Shown piece after piece: positions 14,049 through 23,228 of a DNA stretch of 64,000 nt. The notes under the pieces are model-generated. The model searched no databases and had not been told where the DNA came from. It saw nothing but the letters and a program-made list of their open reading frames with translations. Source of the stretch: Blastococcus sp. TF02-8 (lineage in GTDB: Bacteria > Actinomycetota > Actinomycetes > Mycobacteriales > Geodermatophilaceae); assembly GCF_003319175.1 (NCBI RefSeq), contig NZ_QOHK01000008.1:1-64000 (forward strand). The letters run 5' to 3'. The translations under genes and the position numbers were made by a program. The first letter of the stretch is position 1. Each line of letters opens with the position of its first letter.

Positions 14049-14774
14049 ATGTCGAGCTCTCTGGCCGCGCTCGCCGTCGACGCCTCCGACCCGCCCGCGC
14101 TCGCCCGCTTCTGGTCAGGGCTCCTGGGCTGGGCCGACCTCGGGGAGTCCGGTGACGGTGTCGTCCTCCGCGCGGAGGACGACACCGGCTTCGACCTGCG
14201 GTTCGTCCGCAGCGACGCGCGCAAGACGGTCAAGAACTGGACCCACCTGGACCTGACCAGCGCCTCGGAGGACGAGCAGCGGCGGACGGTCGAGCGCGCC
14301 CTGGAGCTCGGCGGCCGGCACATCGACATCGGCCAGCTCCCGGAGGAAGGACACGTCGTGCTCGCCGATCCCGAGGGCAACGAGTTCTGCGTGATCGCAC
14401 CGGGCAACGACTTCCTCGCCGACTGCGGGTTCGTGGGGGCGCTGGCCGGCGACGGCTCCCAGGCGGTCGGCTACTTCTGGCGCGACGCCCTGGGCTGGCC
14501 CCTCGTGTGGGACCAGGACCTGGAGACCGCGATCCGCTCGCCCCGCGGCGGCCCGAAGATCACCTGGGACGGCGTGCCCCGGCCGTCCGACGCGCCGCGG
14601 AACCGCCTGCGGTTCGACCTCGTCGCCGAGGGTGACCCGGCGGCGGAGGTGGGACGGCTGCTCTCCCTCGGTGCGACCCGGGTCGGCCAGCACGGGGTCG
14701 GCCAGCACGGGGTCGGCCAGGTGGTCCTGGCCGATCCCGACGGCTACGAGTTCCGGGTGCTGACCGCGAGCTGA
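14049..14774 (+). CDS. Two-module VOC-family protein
   Basis: The 241-residue protein has two VOC halves. The first (LAVDASDPPALARFWSGLLG, WTHLDLTSASEDEQRRTVER, VVLADPEGNEFCVI) is complete; the second (VGYFWRDALGWPLVWDQDLET ... VVLADPDGYEFRVLTA) is more divergent. This is the common actinobacterial Glyoxalase_6-type arrangement, usually of unknown substrate. A 15-bp tandem repeat near the end (14681-14720) inserts two extra GQHGV units in the loop before the last strand. Confidence 0.85.
   Translation: MSSSLAALAVDASDPPALARFWSGLLGWADLGESGDGVVLRAEDDTGFDLRFVRSDARKTVKNWTHLDLTSASEDEQRRTVERALELGGRHIDIGQLPEEGHVVLADPEGNEFCVIAPGNDFLADCGFVGALAGDGSQAVGYFWRDALGWPLVWDQDLETAIRSPRGGPKITWDGVPRPSDAPRNRLRFDLVAEGDPAAEVGRLLSLGATRVGQHGVGQHGVGQVVLADPDGYEFRVLTAS
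14681..14720 (+). repeat. 15-bp in-frame tandem repeat (2.7 copies) inside the VOC gene
   Basis: The unit GGTCGGCCAGCACGG occurs at 14681 and 14696 with a partial third copy at 14711. It encodes VGQHG repeats in a surface loop, so copy-number change would not break the frame. Confidence 0.9.
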
Positions 14775-14784
14775 GCCGGTCGGG

Positions 14785-17148
14785 TCACGCGCCGACGTAC
14801 TCCGCCAGGTGCTGACCGGTGAGGGTCGAGCGGGCCGCGACGAGGTCGGCCGGGGTGCCCTCGAAGACGATCCGGCCGCCGTCGTTGCCCGCGCCCGGCC
14901 CCAGGTCGACGATCCAGTCGGCGTGCGCCATGACCGCCTGGTGGTGCTCGATGACGATCACCGACCTCCCGCTGTCGACCAGGCGGTCGAGCAACCCCAG
15001 CAGGTTCTCGACGTCGGCCAGGTGCAGTCCGGTCGTCGGCTCGTCGAGCACGTAGACGTCGCCCTTCTCCGCCATCTGCGTGGCCAGCTTGATCCGCTGC
15101 CGCTCGCCGCCCGAGAGAGTGCTCAAGGGCTGGCCGAGGGTGAGGTAGCCGAGCCCGACGTCGGCGAGCCGCTCGAGGATCGCGTGCGCCGCCGGCGTCC
15201 TCGCCTCGCCGGTGCCGAAGAACTCCTCGGCCTCGGTGACCGGCATCGCCAGGACCTCGGCGATGTTCTTCCCGCCCAGGGTGTACTCGAGCACCGAGGC
15301 CTGGAAGCGCCGGCCCTCGCACGTCTCGCAGGTGGACTCGACGGTGGCCATGACGCCCAGCTCGGTGACGATGACCCCCGCGCCGTTGCAGTCGGGGCAG
15401 GCGCCCTCGGAGTTCGAGCTGAACAGCGCCGGCTTCACACCGTTGGCCTTGGCGAACGCCTTGCGGACCGGCTCGAGCAGACCGGTGTAGGTGGCCGGGT
15501 TGCTGCGCCGCGAGCCGCGGATGGCGCCCTGGTCGACCAGCACCACGCCGTCCCGGTTCGCGATCGACCCCTGCACCAGCGAGCTCTTCCCCGAGCCGGC
15601 CACCCCGGTGAGGACGACGAGGACGCCGAGCGGGATGTCGACGTCGACGTCCTCCAGGTTGTGCGCGCTCGCACCGCGGACCTCCAGCGCGCCGGTCGGC
15701 GTCCGCACCGAGTCCTTCGTCCGCGCCCGGTAGTCCAGGTGCCGGCCCGTGACGGTGTCGCTCTTCCGCAGCTCCTCGACCGTGCCCTCGAAGACCACCT
15801 CGCCACCACCGGAGCCGGCGCCCGGCCCGAGGTCGACGACGTGGTCGGCGATGGCGATGGTCTCGGGCTTGTGCTCGACGACGAGCACGGTGTTGCCCTT
15901 GTCGCGCAGCTGCAGCAACAGGTCGTTCATGCGGGCGATGTCGTGCGGGTGCAGGCCGATGGTCGGCTCGTCGAAGACGTAGGTGACGTCGGTCAGCGAC
16001 GAGCCGAGGTGCCGGATCATCTTGGTCCGCTGCGCCTCGCCGCCGGAGAGGGTGCCCGCCGGCCGGTCCAGGGAGAGGTAGCCCAGCCCGATCCGGGTGA
16101 ACGAGTCGAGCAGGTGCTGCAGCCCGGCCAGCAGGGGCGCGACGGACGGCTCCTCGAGCTCCCGGACCCAGTCCGCGAGGTCGCTGACCTGCATGGCGCA
16201 GAGATCGGCGATGTTCTTGCCGCCGATCCGGGAGGACCGGGCCTCGGCGCTCAGGCGGGTGCCCTCGCACTCGGGGCAGGTCGTGAAGGTGACCACCCGC
16301 TCCACGAAGCGCCGGACGTGCGGCTGCAGCGAGTCGACGTCCTTGGAGAGCATCGACTTCTGGACCTTCGGGATGACGCCCTCGTAGGTGAGGTTGACGC
16401 CCTCCACCTTGATCTTCGTCGGCTCCTTGTAGAGGAGGTCGGCCATCTCCTTCTTCGTGTACTTCCCGATCGGCTTGTCCAGGTCCAGGCCGATGCCCTG
16501 GAACAGCCGGCCGTACCAGCCCTCCATGCTGTAGCCGGGGACCATCAGGCCACCCTCGTTGAGCGACTTCGACTCGTCGTACATGGCCGTGAGGTCGAAG
16601 TCGTTCAGCGCGCCCATGCCCTCGCACTTCGGGCACATGCCACCCAGGTACACGGCCTCGCGGACGACGTTCTTCTCGACCCGGCCTCCCTTCTCGGTGC
16701 TCATGACGCCGCTGGCCTTGCGGGTGGGCACGTTGAACGCGAAGGCGGTCGGCGGACCGATGTAGGGGGAGCCGAGGCGGCTGAAGAGGATCCGCAGCAT
16801 CGCGTTCGCATCGGTGGCGGTGCCGACGGTGGACCGCGGGTTGGCCCCCATGCGCTCCTGGTCGACGAGGATCGCCGTCGTGAGACCTTCGAGCAGGTCC
16901 ACCTCCGGGCGGGCCAGCGACGGCATGAACCCCTGCAGGAACGCGCTGTAGGTCTCGTTGATCAGTCGCTGGGACTCCGCGGCGATCGTGTCGAAGACCA
17001 GGGAGCTCTTGCCCGAGCCGGAGACCCCGGTGAAGACGGTCAGCCGGCGCTTGGGGATCTCGACGCTGACGTCCTTGAGGTTGTTCACGCGCGCGCCCAG
17101 GACCCGGATCAGGTCGTGGCTGTCGGCGGCGTGCGGAGCCGTGCTCAT
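14785..17148 (-). CDS. UvrA-like (UvrA2-type) ABC ATPase
   Basis: The 787-residue protein has two ABC modules. Walker A motifs are GVSGSGKSS (41-49) and GVAGSGKSS; signatures are LSGGEAQRTK and LSGGERQRIK, with matching Walker B (VFDEPTIGLHP, VLDEPTTGLHL). Zinc-type CxxC pairs (CPKC, CPEC, CPDC, CETC) are kept. It is about 150-200 residues shorter than canonical UvrA because the UvrB-binding region after the first Walker A is reduced, the hallmark of UvrA2/DrrC-like paralogues linked to drug tolerance rather than general excision repair. It is the last gene of an AraC-VOC-UvrA2 operon (26 bp after the VOC gene). Confidence 0.9.
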   Translation of the reverse strand: MSTAPHAADSHDLIRVLGARVNNLKDVSVEIPKRRLTVFTGVSGSGKSSLVFDTIAAESQRLINETYSAFLQGFMPSLARPEVDLLEGLTTAILVDQERMGANPRSTVGTATDANAMLRILFSRLGSPYIGPPTAFAFNVPTRKASGVMSTEKGGRVEKNVVREAVYLGGMCPKCEGMGALNDFDLTAMYDESKSLNEGGLMVPGYSMEGWYGRLFQGIGLDLDKPIGKYTKKEMADLLYKEPTKIKVEGVNLTYEGVIPKVQKSMLSKDVDSLQPHVRRFVERVVTFTTCPECEGTRLSAEARSSRIGGKNIADLCAMQVSDLADWVRELEEPSVAPLLAGLQHLLDSFTRIGLGYLSLDRPAGTLSGGEAQRTKMIRHLGSSLTDVTYVFDEPTIGLHPHDIARMNDLLLQLRDKGNTVLVVEHKPETIAIADHVVDLGPGAGSGGGEVVFEGTVEELRKSDTVTGRHLDYRARTKDSVRTPTGALEVRGASAHNLEDVDVDIPLGVLVVLTGVAGSGKSSLVQGSIANRDGVVLVDQGAIRGSRRSNPATYTGLLEPVRKAFAKANGVKPALFSSNSEGACPDCNGAGVIVTELGVMATVESTCETCEGRRFQASVLEYTLGGKNIAEVLAMPVTEAEEFFGTGEARTPAAHAILERLADVGLGYLTLGQPLSTLSGGERQRIKLATQMAEKGDVYVLDEPTTGLHLADVENLLGLLDRLVDSGRSVIVIEHHQAVMAHADWIVDLGPGAGNDGGRIVFEGTPADLVAARSTLTGQHLAEYVGA

Positions 17149-17174
17149 GGGATCTCCGTCCGTTCGGCGGTGGC

Positions 17175-17585
17175 TCAGGGCAACTCCTGGATCCGCACCG
17201 TATTGCCCGCGGGGTCGCGGAAGGCGCAGTCCCGCGTGCCCCAGGGCTGCTGGGTGGGCTCCTGCACGACCTCGGCGCCGGTGGCCTGGACCGTGTCGAA
17301 GACGGCGTCGAGGTCCTTGGCCGCCAGCATGACCCAGCCGTACGTGCCCTTGGCCATCATCTCGGCGATGGTGCGGCGCTCGTCCTCGGTGATGCCGGGG
17401 TCGGCGGCCGGCGGCGCCAGCAGGATCGAGGTGCCGGGCTGGTCGGGCGGCCCGACGGTGATCCAGCGCATCGTGCCGGTGCCGACGTCCTGGCGGACCT
17501 CGAAGCCCAGCGCGTCGCGGTAGAAGGCCAGCGACTCCTCGGGGTCGGAGTGCGGGAGGGAGGTGGTGTGGATGGTGATGTCCAT
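17175..17585 (-). CDS. VOC-family (glyoxalase/bleomycin-resistance type) protein
   Basis: This 136-residue single VOC chain starts at ATG 17585: MDITIHTTSLPHSDPEESLA, then FYRDALGFEVRQDVGTGTM, DLDAVFDTVQATGAEVVQEP and RDCAFRDPAGNTVRIQELP. The C-terminal RDPAGNTVRI with Glu/Gln is the usual metal or substrate edge. Members next to AraC-type regulators are common in actinobacteria and are often annotated as antibiotic-binding. It lies 5 bp after the AraC gene. Confidence 0.88.
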   Translation of the reverse strand: MDITIHTTSLPHSDPEESLAFYRDALGFEVRQDVGTGTMRWITVGPPDQPGTSILLAPPAADPGITEDERRTIAEMMAKGTYGWVMLAAKDLDAVFDTVQATGAEVVQEPTQQPWGTRDCAFRDPAGNTVRIQELP

Positions 17586-17590
17586 GCCGC

Positions 17591-18040
<450 letters not shown>

Positions 18041-18140
18041 GATCGCGATCGTGCCAGCGACGGTCGTCGTCCGGAAGCGGTCGCGACCCTCACGGGGGGC
18101 AGGCTGGATGCGACGCCGCGTCCGTCCCTCGCCGCTCAGC

Positions 18141-18192
18141 GTCCTCCCTCACCGTTCGGGGTCCTCCCTCACCGTCGACGGTGAGGGAGGAC
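18141..18192. terminator. Perfect 32-bp palindrome with an extra upstream half-copy
   Basis: Positions 18161-18192 are a perfect palindrome with arms GTCCTCCCTCACCG and centre TCGA. The half-unit GTCCTCCCTCACCGT also occurs alone at 18141-18155. It lies between the 3' end of the carboxyltransferase gene and the start of the AraC operon and probably terminates the former, or is a repeated intergenic element. Confidence 0.6.
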
Positions 18193-18235
18193 CCGGGACG
18201 ATCAGGTCACCTGATCATCAGCGGGCTCAGCGGGC

Positions 18236-19774
18236 TCAGCGGCCGAGGTGGCGGTAGCGGTGCAGCCGGGTCCGGAAGCGCTCGGTGTCGTCGCGGCCCA
18301 GCAACCCGGCCAGCTCCTCGCCCAGCACCCGGCCCAGCCGCAGGCAGAACTCGGTCGGCTCGTCGGCGGCGTCGGGGCGCTCGGGGACCACCCGGTCGAC
18401 GATCCCCGTGCGCCAGAGGTCGGTCGCCCGCACGCCCTGGTTCGCGGCCATCTCCCCGGCCCGCTCGGTGGTGCGGTGCACGATCGCCGACGCCCCCTCC
18501 GGTGGCAGCGGCCCGAGCCACCCGTTGGCCGCGGCCAGCACCCGGTCCGCGGGCACCAGCGCGAGCGCGCCGCCGCCGGTGCCCTGACCCAGCAGCACCG
18601 CCAGCGTCGGCGCCTTGAGCACCACGAGGTCGTGCAGGCAGCGGGCGATCTCCCCGGCCAGCCCGCCCTCCTCGGCCTCGCGGGAGAGCGCCGCGCCCGG
18701 GGTGTCGATGAGGGTCACCAGCGGCAGCCGCAGCTGCTCGGCCAGGTGCATGCCGCGCCGGGCCTCGCGCAGCGCCGCCGGGCCCAGCGGCGCCGACATC
18801 GACTGGCCGCGCCGGTCCTGGCCCAGCACCACGCAGGGGGCGCCGCCGAAGCGGGCCAGCGCGAGCAGCAGCCCCGGGTCCTTCTCGCCGGCCCCGGTGC
18901 CCGAGAGGCCCACGACATCGGTCGCCGCGGTGCGCAGCAGCCGCCGCACACCGGGCCGGTCCTCGCGGCGCGACGCGGTGACGACGTCCCACGCGGTGCG
19001 GCCGTCCTCCGCGTCGTCACCGTCCCTGCCGTCGTCCGCGGTGGGCCGCTCGGCATCGGCGACGTCGACGTGCCAGGTCTGGCGTGCGGCCAGGACCCGC
19101 AGCGCCCGATCGGCCACCTCGGCGACCTCGTCGTGGGGCACGACGGCGTCGATCAGCCCGTGCTCGGCCATGTGCTCGGCGGTCTGGACGCCCTCGGGGA
19201 ACTTCTCGCCGTACAGGGACTCGTAGACCCGCGGCCCGAGGAACCCGATGGAGGCGCCCGGTTCGGCGATGGTCACGTGACCGAGGGACCCCCACGATGC
19301 GAGCACCCCGCCGAAGGTGGGGTTGCGCAGGTAGACGAGGTAGGGGAGCCCGGCCTCCTTGTGCCGCGCGATGGCCGCGGTGATCCCGATCATCTGCAGG
19401 AAGGCGACCGTGCCCTCCTGCATGCGGGTGCCGCCGGACACCGGCGCGGCCAGCAGCGGCAGTCCCTCGTCCGTCGCCCGCTCCACCGCCGAGATCAGCC
19501 GCTCGGCCGCGGCCACCCCGATGGAGCCGGCGAGGAACCCGAACTCGCCCGCCACGACGGCCACCCTGCGGCCGCGCAGCCGGCCCTCGCCGGTGATGAC
19601 CGACTCGTCCTGCCGGCTCTTCTCCGCCGCGCGGGCCAGGTCGGCGGCGTAGCTCTCGCTCACGTCGCGGGGCTGGATGGGGGAGTCCCACGACTGCCAG
19701 GACCCGGGGTCCAGCACGAGGTCCCGCAGCGCCCGGGCATCGAGGCGGGCCGGCCGGTCGGTCGGTGCGCTCAC
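18236..19774 (-). CDS. Fused acetyl-CoA carboxylase carboxyltransferase (AccD-AccA)
   Basis: The 512-residue protein starts at GTG 19774 after GAGGAGG. The N-half has the AccD-type crotonase core (VITGEGRLRGRRVAVVAGEF, GGTRMQEGTVAFLQM, SWGSLGHVTIAEPGASIGFL); the C-half has the AccA core (GQSMSAPLGPAALREARRGM, LVTLIDTPGAALSREAEEGG, LLGQGTGGGALALVPADRVL). The N-terminal four-Cys zinc ribbon of bacterial AccD is missing. Both subunits in one chain is a known form in actinobacteria. It moves carboxyl from biotin to acetyl-CoA for malonyl-CoA. No biotin carboxylase gene is in this window. A Glu/Asp-rich linker (about 278-290) separates the halves. Confidence 0.88.
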   Translation of the reverse strand: MSAPTDRPARLDARALRDLVLDPGSWQSWDSPIQPRDVSESYAADLARAAEKSRQDESVITGEGRLRGRRVAVVAGEFGFLAGSIGVAAAERLISAVERATDEGLPLLAAPVSGGTRMQEGTVAFLQMIGITAAIARHKEAGLPYLVYLRNPTFGGVLASWGSLGHVTIAEPGASIGFLGPRVYESLYGEKFPEGVQTAEHMAEHGLIDAVVPHDEVAEVADRALRVLAARQTWHVDVADAERPTADDGRDGDDAEDGRTAWDVVTASRREDRPGVRRLLRTAATDVVGLSGTGAGEKDPGLLLALARFGGAPCVVLGQDRRGQSMSAPLGPAALREARRGMHLAEQLRLPLVTLIDTPGAALSREAEEGGLAGEIARCLHDLVVLKAPTLAVLLGQGTGGGALALVPADRVLAAANGWLGPLPPEGASAIVHRTTERAGEMAANQGVRATDLWRTGIVDRVVPERPDAADEPTEFCLRLGRVLGEELAGLLGRDDTERFRTRLHRYRHLGR

Positions 19775-19952
19775 GGGGTCGAGTCCTCCTCGGTGCGGTG
19801 CTTCCCGGTTCCGCCGTCGGCCCACGGGTCGGAGAACCGTAGCGGGGGCCCGGGCGGACGCAGCCGGCCGAGGGGGATCGTCGCGCACATCGGGCGGGAC
19901 CGGGCGCCGGCGATCGTGCTGCCGGTCGCGGTGGCCTGGATAGGCTGCCCGC

Positions 19953-20873
19953 ATGTCGAACCCCACGAGCCGCCCGGCGCGGAAGGCGGTCATCCCCGTC
20001 GCCGGCATGGGCACCCGATTCCTGCCGGCCACCAAGGCCGTGCCCAAGGAGCTGCTCCCGGTCGTCGACCGTCCCGCTCTCCAGTACATCGTCGAGGAGG
20101 CGGCCCGCGCGGGCCTGCCCGAGGTCCTGATGGTCACCGGCCGCAACAAGGCCGCCATCGAGGACTTCTTCGACCGCACGCCCGAGCTCGAGGCGGCGCT
20201 GGAGAAGAAGGGCGACGCCGGCCGGCTGGCCGCCGTCCAGGAGTCGACCGACGTGGCGCAGGTGCACTTCGTCCGGCAGGGCGAGGCCCGCGGGCTGGGT
20301 CACGCGGTGCTGCAGGCGGCGGCATTCGTGGGGGACGAGCCGTTCGCCGTCCTGCTCGGCGACGACCTCATCGACGCCCGCGACCACCTGCTCGAGCAGA
20401 TGCTCGCCGTCCAGGCCGAGCACGGCGGCTCGGTGATCGCGCTGCTCGACGTCGGGATGGAGAACATCGACAAGTACGGCGCGGTCGCCATCGACCCCGC
20501 GTCGTCGGGCGGCGACGTCGTCGCCGTCACCGGCCTGGTCGAGAAGCCCCCGGTCGCCGAGGCCCCCAGCAGCCTGGCGATCATCGGCCGCTACGTGCTG
20601 GCCCCCGAGATCTTCGACGTCCTGCGGGAGACCGCTCCGGGTCGGGGCAACGAGATCCAGCTGACCGACGCGCTGGCCACCCTCGTCGAGCGCGGCGAGC
20701 CCGTCCACGGCGTGGTGTTCGGCGGTCGCCGGTACGACACCGGCGACAAGCTCGACTACCTCAAGGCCGTCATCAGGCTCGCCGCCGAGCGGGACGACCT
20801 CGGCCCGTCGCTGCGCGGCTGGCTGCGCGAGTTCGTCACCGAGCTGCCCGCCGAGGGCGCGTCGCCGTCCTGA
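19953..20873 (+). CDS. galU: UTP-glucose-1-phosphate uridylyltransferase
   Basis: The 306-residue protein has the nucleotidyltransferase signature AGMGTRFLPATKAVPKELLP (residues 18-37) with its Arg/Lys catalytic residues, the metal site LLGDDLIDA, VEKPPVAEAPSSLAIIGRYV and the C-terminal GRRYDTGDKLDYLKA. It makes UDP-glucose for polysaccharides and glycolipids, including the exopolysaccharide cluster later in this window. It is divergent from the carboxyltransferase gene (178 bp shared upstream region) and heads the galU-glp-rimJ-glpR order seen across actinobacteria (Rv0993-Rv0996 in M. tuberculosis). Confidence 0.95.
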   Translation: MSNPTSRPARKAVIPVAGMGTRFLPATKAVPKELLPVVDRPALQYIVEEAARAGLPEVLMVTGRNKAAIEDFFDRTPELEAALEKKGDAGRLAAVQESTDVAQVHFVRQGEARGLGHAVLQAAAFVGDEPFAVLLGDDLIDARDHLLEQMLAVQAEHGGSVIALLDVGMENIDKYGAVAIDPASSGGDVVAVTGLVEKPPVAEAPSSLAIIGRYVLAPEIFDVLRETAPGRGNEIQLTDALATLVERGEPVHGVVFGGRRYDTGDKLDYLKAVIRLAAERDDLGPSLRGWLREFVTELPAEGASPS

Positions 20874-20985
20874 CCGGCGCCGAGGAGGGCACGATCGGGC
20901 GGCGGCGCGGAACCGGAGCACCTCCGGTCCCGCCGTCGCGCGAAGCGGTGCCGGGCCACGGCACGGCAGGACGACGGTGGTGAGG

Positions 20986-22413
20986 ATGTCGGGGCACAGC
21001 GACGGCGGGAACAGCGACGGCGGAGGGTTCCGGGGCCACCGGGACACCGCCCAGGTCGACATGCCCATGGCGCCACCCCAGCGCACCGGCCCGGTCGGGG
21101 CTCGTCCCTCGGCTCCGGTGCCGCCCAAGCCCGCGCTGACCGGGCCGGTGCCGCTGCCTGCCGACGGCCGCTCCGACGCCTCCCCGCTGGTGCGCACGGT
21201 GGAGCGCCACCTCGACGAGATCCTCGCGGCGGTCCCTCAGCCGGACGCCATCGAGCTGGCCGTCCTCGACGCCCAGGGGCTGCTCTGCGCCGAGGACGTC
21301 GTCAGCCAGCGGGCGCTGCCGGGCTTCGACCAGGCCGCGCTGGAGGGGTACGCCGTCCGGGCCGAGGACGTCGCCGCCGCCAGTGTGCGCCGTCCGGTCG
21401 AGCTGGCCGTGGTGGGCGAGAGCGTGGCCGGGGCGAGCGAGCCGACCGCGATCGGCCCGGGCCTCGCGCTCAAGGTGGCTGCCGGCGCGATGCTGCCGGC
21501 CGGGGCCGACGTCGTCGTCCCCGGTGTGTGGACCGACCGGGGCGCCGCTCGGGTCGCCGTCCAGGCCGGTCCGCCCGCCGGCAGCTACGTCCGCCGCACG
21601 GGTGACGACGTCGCACAGGGCGACCCCGCGGTGCAGGTGGGCACACCCATCGGGCCGGCGCAGATCAGCCTGCTGGCCGCCGTCGGCCGCGACCGCGTGC
21701 TGGTGCGGCCGCGCCCCCGCGTCGCCGTCCTGAGCGCCGGCACCGAGCTGGTCGACGTCAGCACGACGCCCGCGCCGGGGCAGCTGGTCGACGTCAACAG
21801 CTACGCGCTGGCGGCGGCCGCCCGGGACGCGGGCGCGGACGCCTACCGCTCGGGTGTCCTGCCCACCGAACCGCGGCGCCTCTCCGAGGTGCTGGAGAGC
21901 CAGCTGCTGCGCAGCGACCTGGTCCTGATCTCGGGCAACGTCGCCGGTGGCGGCTTCGACATGGTGCAGGAAGCCCTGGCCCAGCTGGGGGAGATGCGCT
22001 TCCGCCAGGTCGCCATGCACCCCGGTCCCGCGCAGGGCTTCGGCCGGTTGGGGCGCGACGAGGTCCCGGTCATCTGCGTGCCGGGCGAGCCGGTCGCGGC
22101 CCTGGTCTCCTTCGAGGTCTTCGTGCGGCCGGCGATCCGGCTGATGCTGGGCAAGCGCCAGCTGTTCCGGCGCACCGTCCAGGCCATCTCCGGGCAGCAG
22201 CTGCTCTCCCCGCTGGGGTACCGCCAGTACCTGCACGGCAGTGTCATGCGGCATCCCGACGGCGGCTACGTCGTCGAGCCGGTCGGCGACGCCACCGACG
22301 CCCTCCTCGCACGGACGGCGCGGGCCAACTGCCTGATCGTCATCGACGAGGACGTCACCGAGGTGGCCGCCGGCGGACTGGTCACCGTCATGCCGCTGCT
22401 GCTCGGCGGCTGA
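20986..22413 (+). CDS. glp: Gephyrin-like MoeA-family protein Glp
   Basis: The 475-residue protein has a disordered 65-residue N-terminus (Gly/Pro-rich) and then the full MoeA fold. Position next to glpR identifies it as Glp, the MoeA paralogue that binds FtsZ and the membrane protein GlpR in corynebacterial division. Active-site motifs differ from molybdotransferases: DQAALEGYAV (115-124) for the usual DNSAMDGYAV, SAGTELVD for STGDEL, SGNVAGGGFD for SGGVSxGxxD, and PGEPVAAL for PGNPVSAL. This suggests loss or change of molybdenum insertion and a structural role. I start at ATG 20986; GTG codons at 20977 and 20980 are alternatives. Confidence 0.85.
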   Translation: MSGHSDGGNSDGGGFRGHRDTAQVDMPMAPPQRTGPVGARPSAPVPPKPALTGPVPLPADGRSDASPLVRTVERHLDEILAAVPQPDAIELAVLDAQGLLCAEDVVSQRALPGFDQAALEGYAVRAEDVAAASVRRPVELAVVGESVAGASEPTAIGPGLALKVAAGAMLPAGADVVVPGVWTDRGAARVAVQAGPPAGSYVRRTGDDVAQGDPAVQVGTPIGPAQISLLAAVGRDRVLVRPRPRVAVLSAGTELVDVSTTPAPGQLVDVNSYALAAAARDAGADAYRSGVLPTEPRRLSEVLESQLLRSDLVLISGNVAGGGFDMVQEALAQLGEMRFRQVAMHPGPAQGFGRLGRDEVPVICVPGEPVAALVSFEVFVRPAIRLMLGKRQLFRRTVQAISGQQLLSPLGYRQYLHGSVMRHPDGGYVVEPVGDATDALLARTARANCLIVIDEDVTEVAAGGLVTVMPLLLGG

Positions 22414-22424
22414 CCGCCCGGCCC

Positions 22425-23066
22425 GTGGACGATCCGCTGCTGCACCCCGGCTGGCCGGCCCGCCTGTCCGCCGGACCGGTGGAGCTGCACCCGTTGCGCC
22501 GGCGTGACGCCGCGGAGTGGAGCCGGCTGCGGGTGGCGAACGAGGGCTGGCTGCGGCCCTGGGAACCGACGGCGGCCGCCCCGTGGGCGACCCGGCACAG
22601 CCCGGCCGCCTACCGGGCGATGCGGCGCACCATCGCCCGCCGGGCCCGGGCCGGCACCTCGCTGCCGTTCGCGCTGAGGGTGGACGGGCGGCTGGCCGGG
22701 CAGGTGACGGTGGACAACATCGTGCGCGGCGCGTTGCGCACCGGCTCGCTCGGCTACTGGGTCGACCGGGCGGTGGCGGGGCGGGGGGTCGCCTCGCTCG
22801 CGGTCGCGCTGGTCTGCGACCACGCGTTCGGCCCGGTGGGGCTGCACCGCCTGCAGGCCGACATCCGGCCGGAGAACGGTCCGAGCCGGCGGCTCGTCGA
22901 GCGGCTCGGCTTCCAGCGGGAGGGCCTGCTCCGGCGGTACCTCGACATCGACGGCGGCTGGCGGGACCACCTCGCCTACGCCCTGCTCGCCGAGGACCTG
23001 CCCGACGGTGTCCTCGACCGCTGGCGGGAGATGTCGCCGGGTCGACACGGCGACCGGTCGACATAG
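22425..23066 (+). CDS. rimJ: RimJ/RimL-type GNAT N-acetyltransferase
   Basis: This 213-residue GNAT of the RimJ/L group starts at GTG 22425. Key segments are VELHPLRRRDAAEWSRLR, LAGQVTVDNIVRGALRTGSL, GYWVDRAVAGRGVASLAVAL (acetyl-CoA loop) and LHRLQADIRPENGPSRRLVE. It probably acetylates a protein N-terminus. It lies between glp and glpR, 11 bp after glp. That position is conserved in mycobacteria and corynebacteria (Rv0995-like), so a substrate in the Glp/GlpR system is possible but unproven. Confidence 0.88.
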   Translation: MDDPLLHPGWPARLSAGPVELHPLRRRDAAEWSRLRVANEGWLRPWEPTAAAPWATRHSPAAYRAMRRTIARRARAGTSLPFALRVDGRLAGQVTVDNIVRGALRTGSLGYWVDRAVAGRGVASLAVALVCDHAFGPVGLHRLQADIRPENGPSRRLVERLGFQREGLLRRYLDIDGGWRDHLAYALLAEDLPDGVLDRWREMSPGRHGDRST

Positions 23067-23228
23067 CACGCACGGTGGTGGCCGACCCGGCGCCGGTGGG
23101 CGACACGCCGTCCCTCGTCACACCGGTCCCACAACACATCAGCGACACGCCCGCGCGCCTCCCGGATCGCACCGTCGTCCCTGCTTAGCCTCGCCTGGCG
23201 AGTGACTGATGTGACAGGTGGTGTTCCT

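Noticed and set aside
14785-17148. Canonical uvrA of excision repair
   Set aside because: It is about 150-200 residues too short, with the UvrB-interaction region reduced, and lies in an AraC-VOC operon; it fits UvrA2 paralogues.
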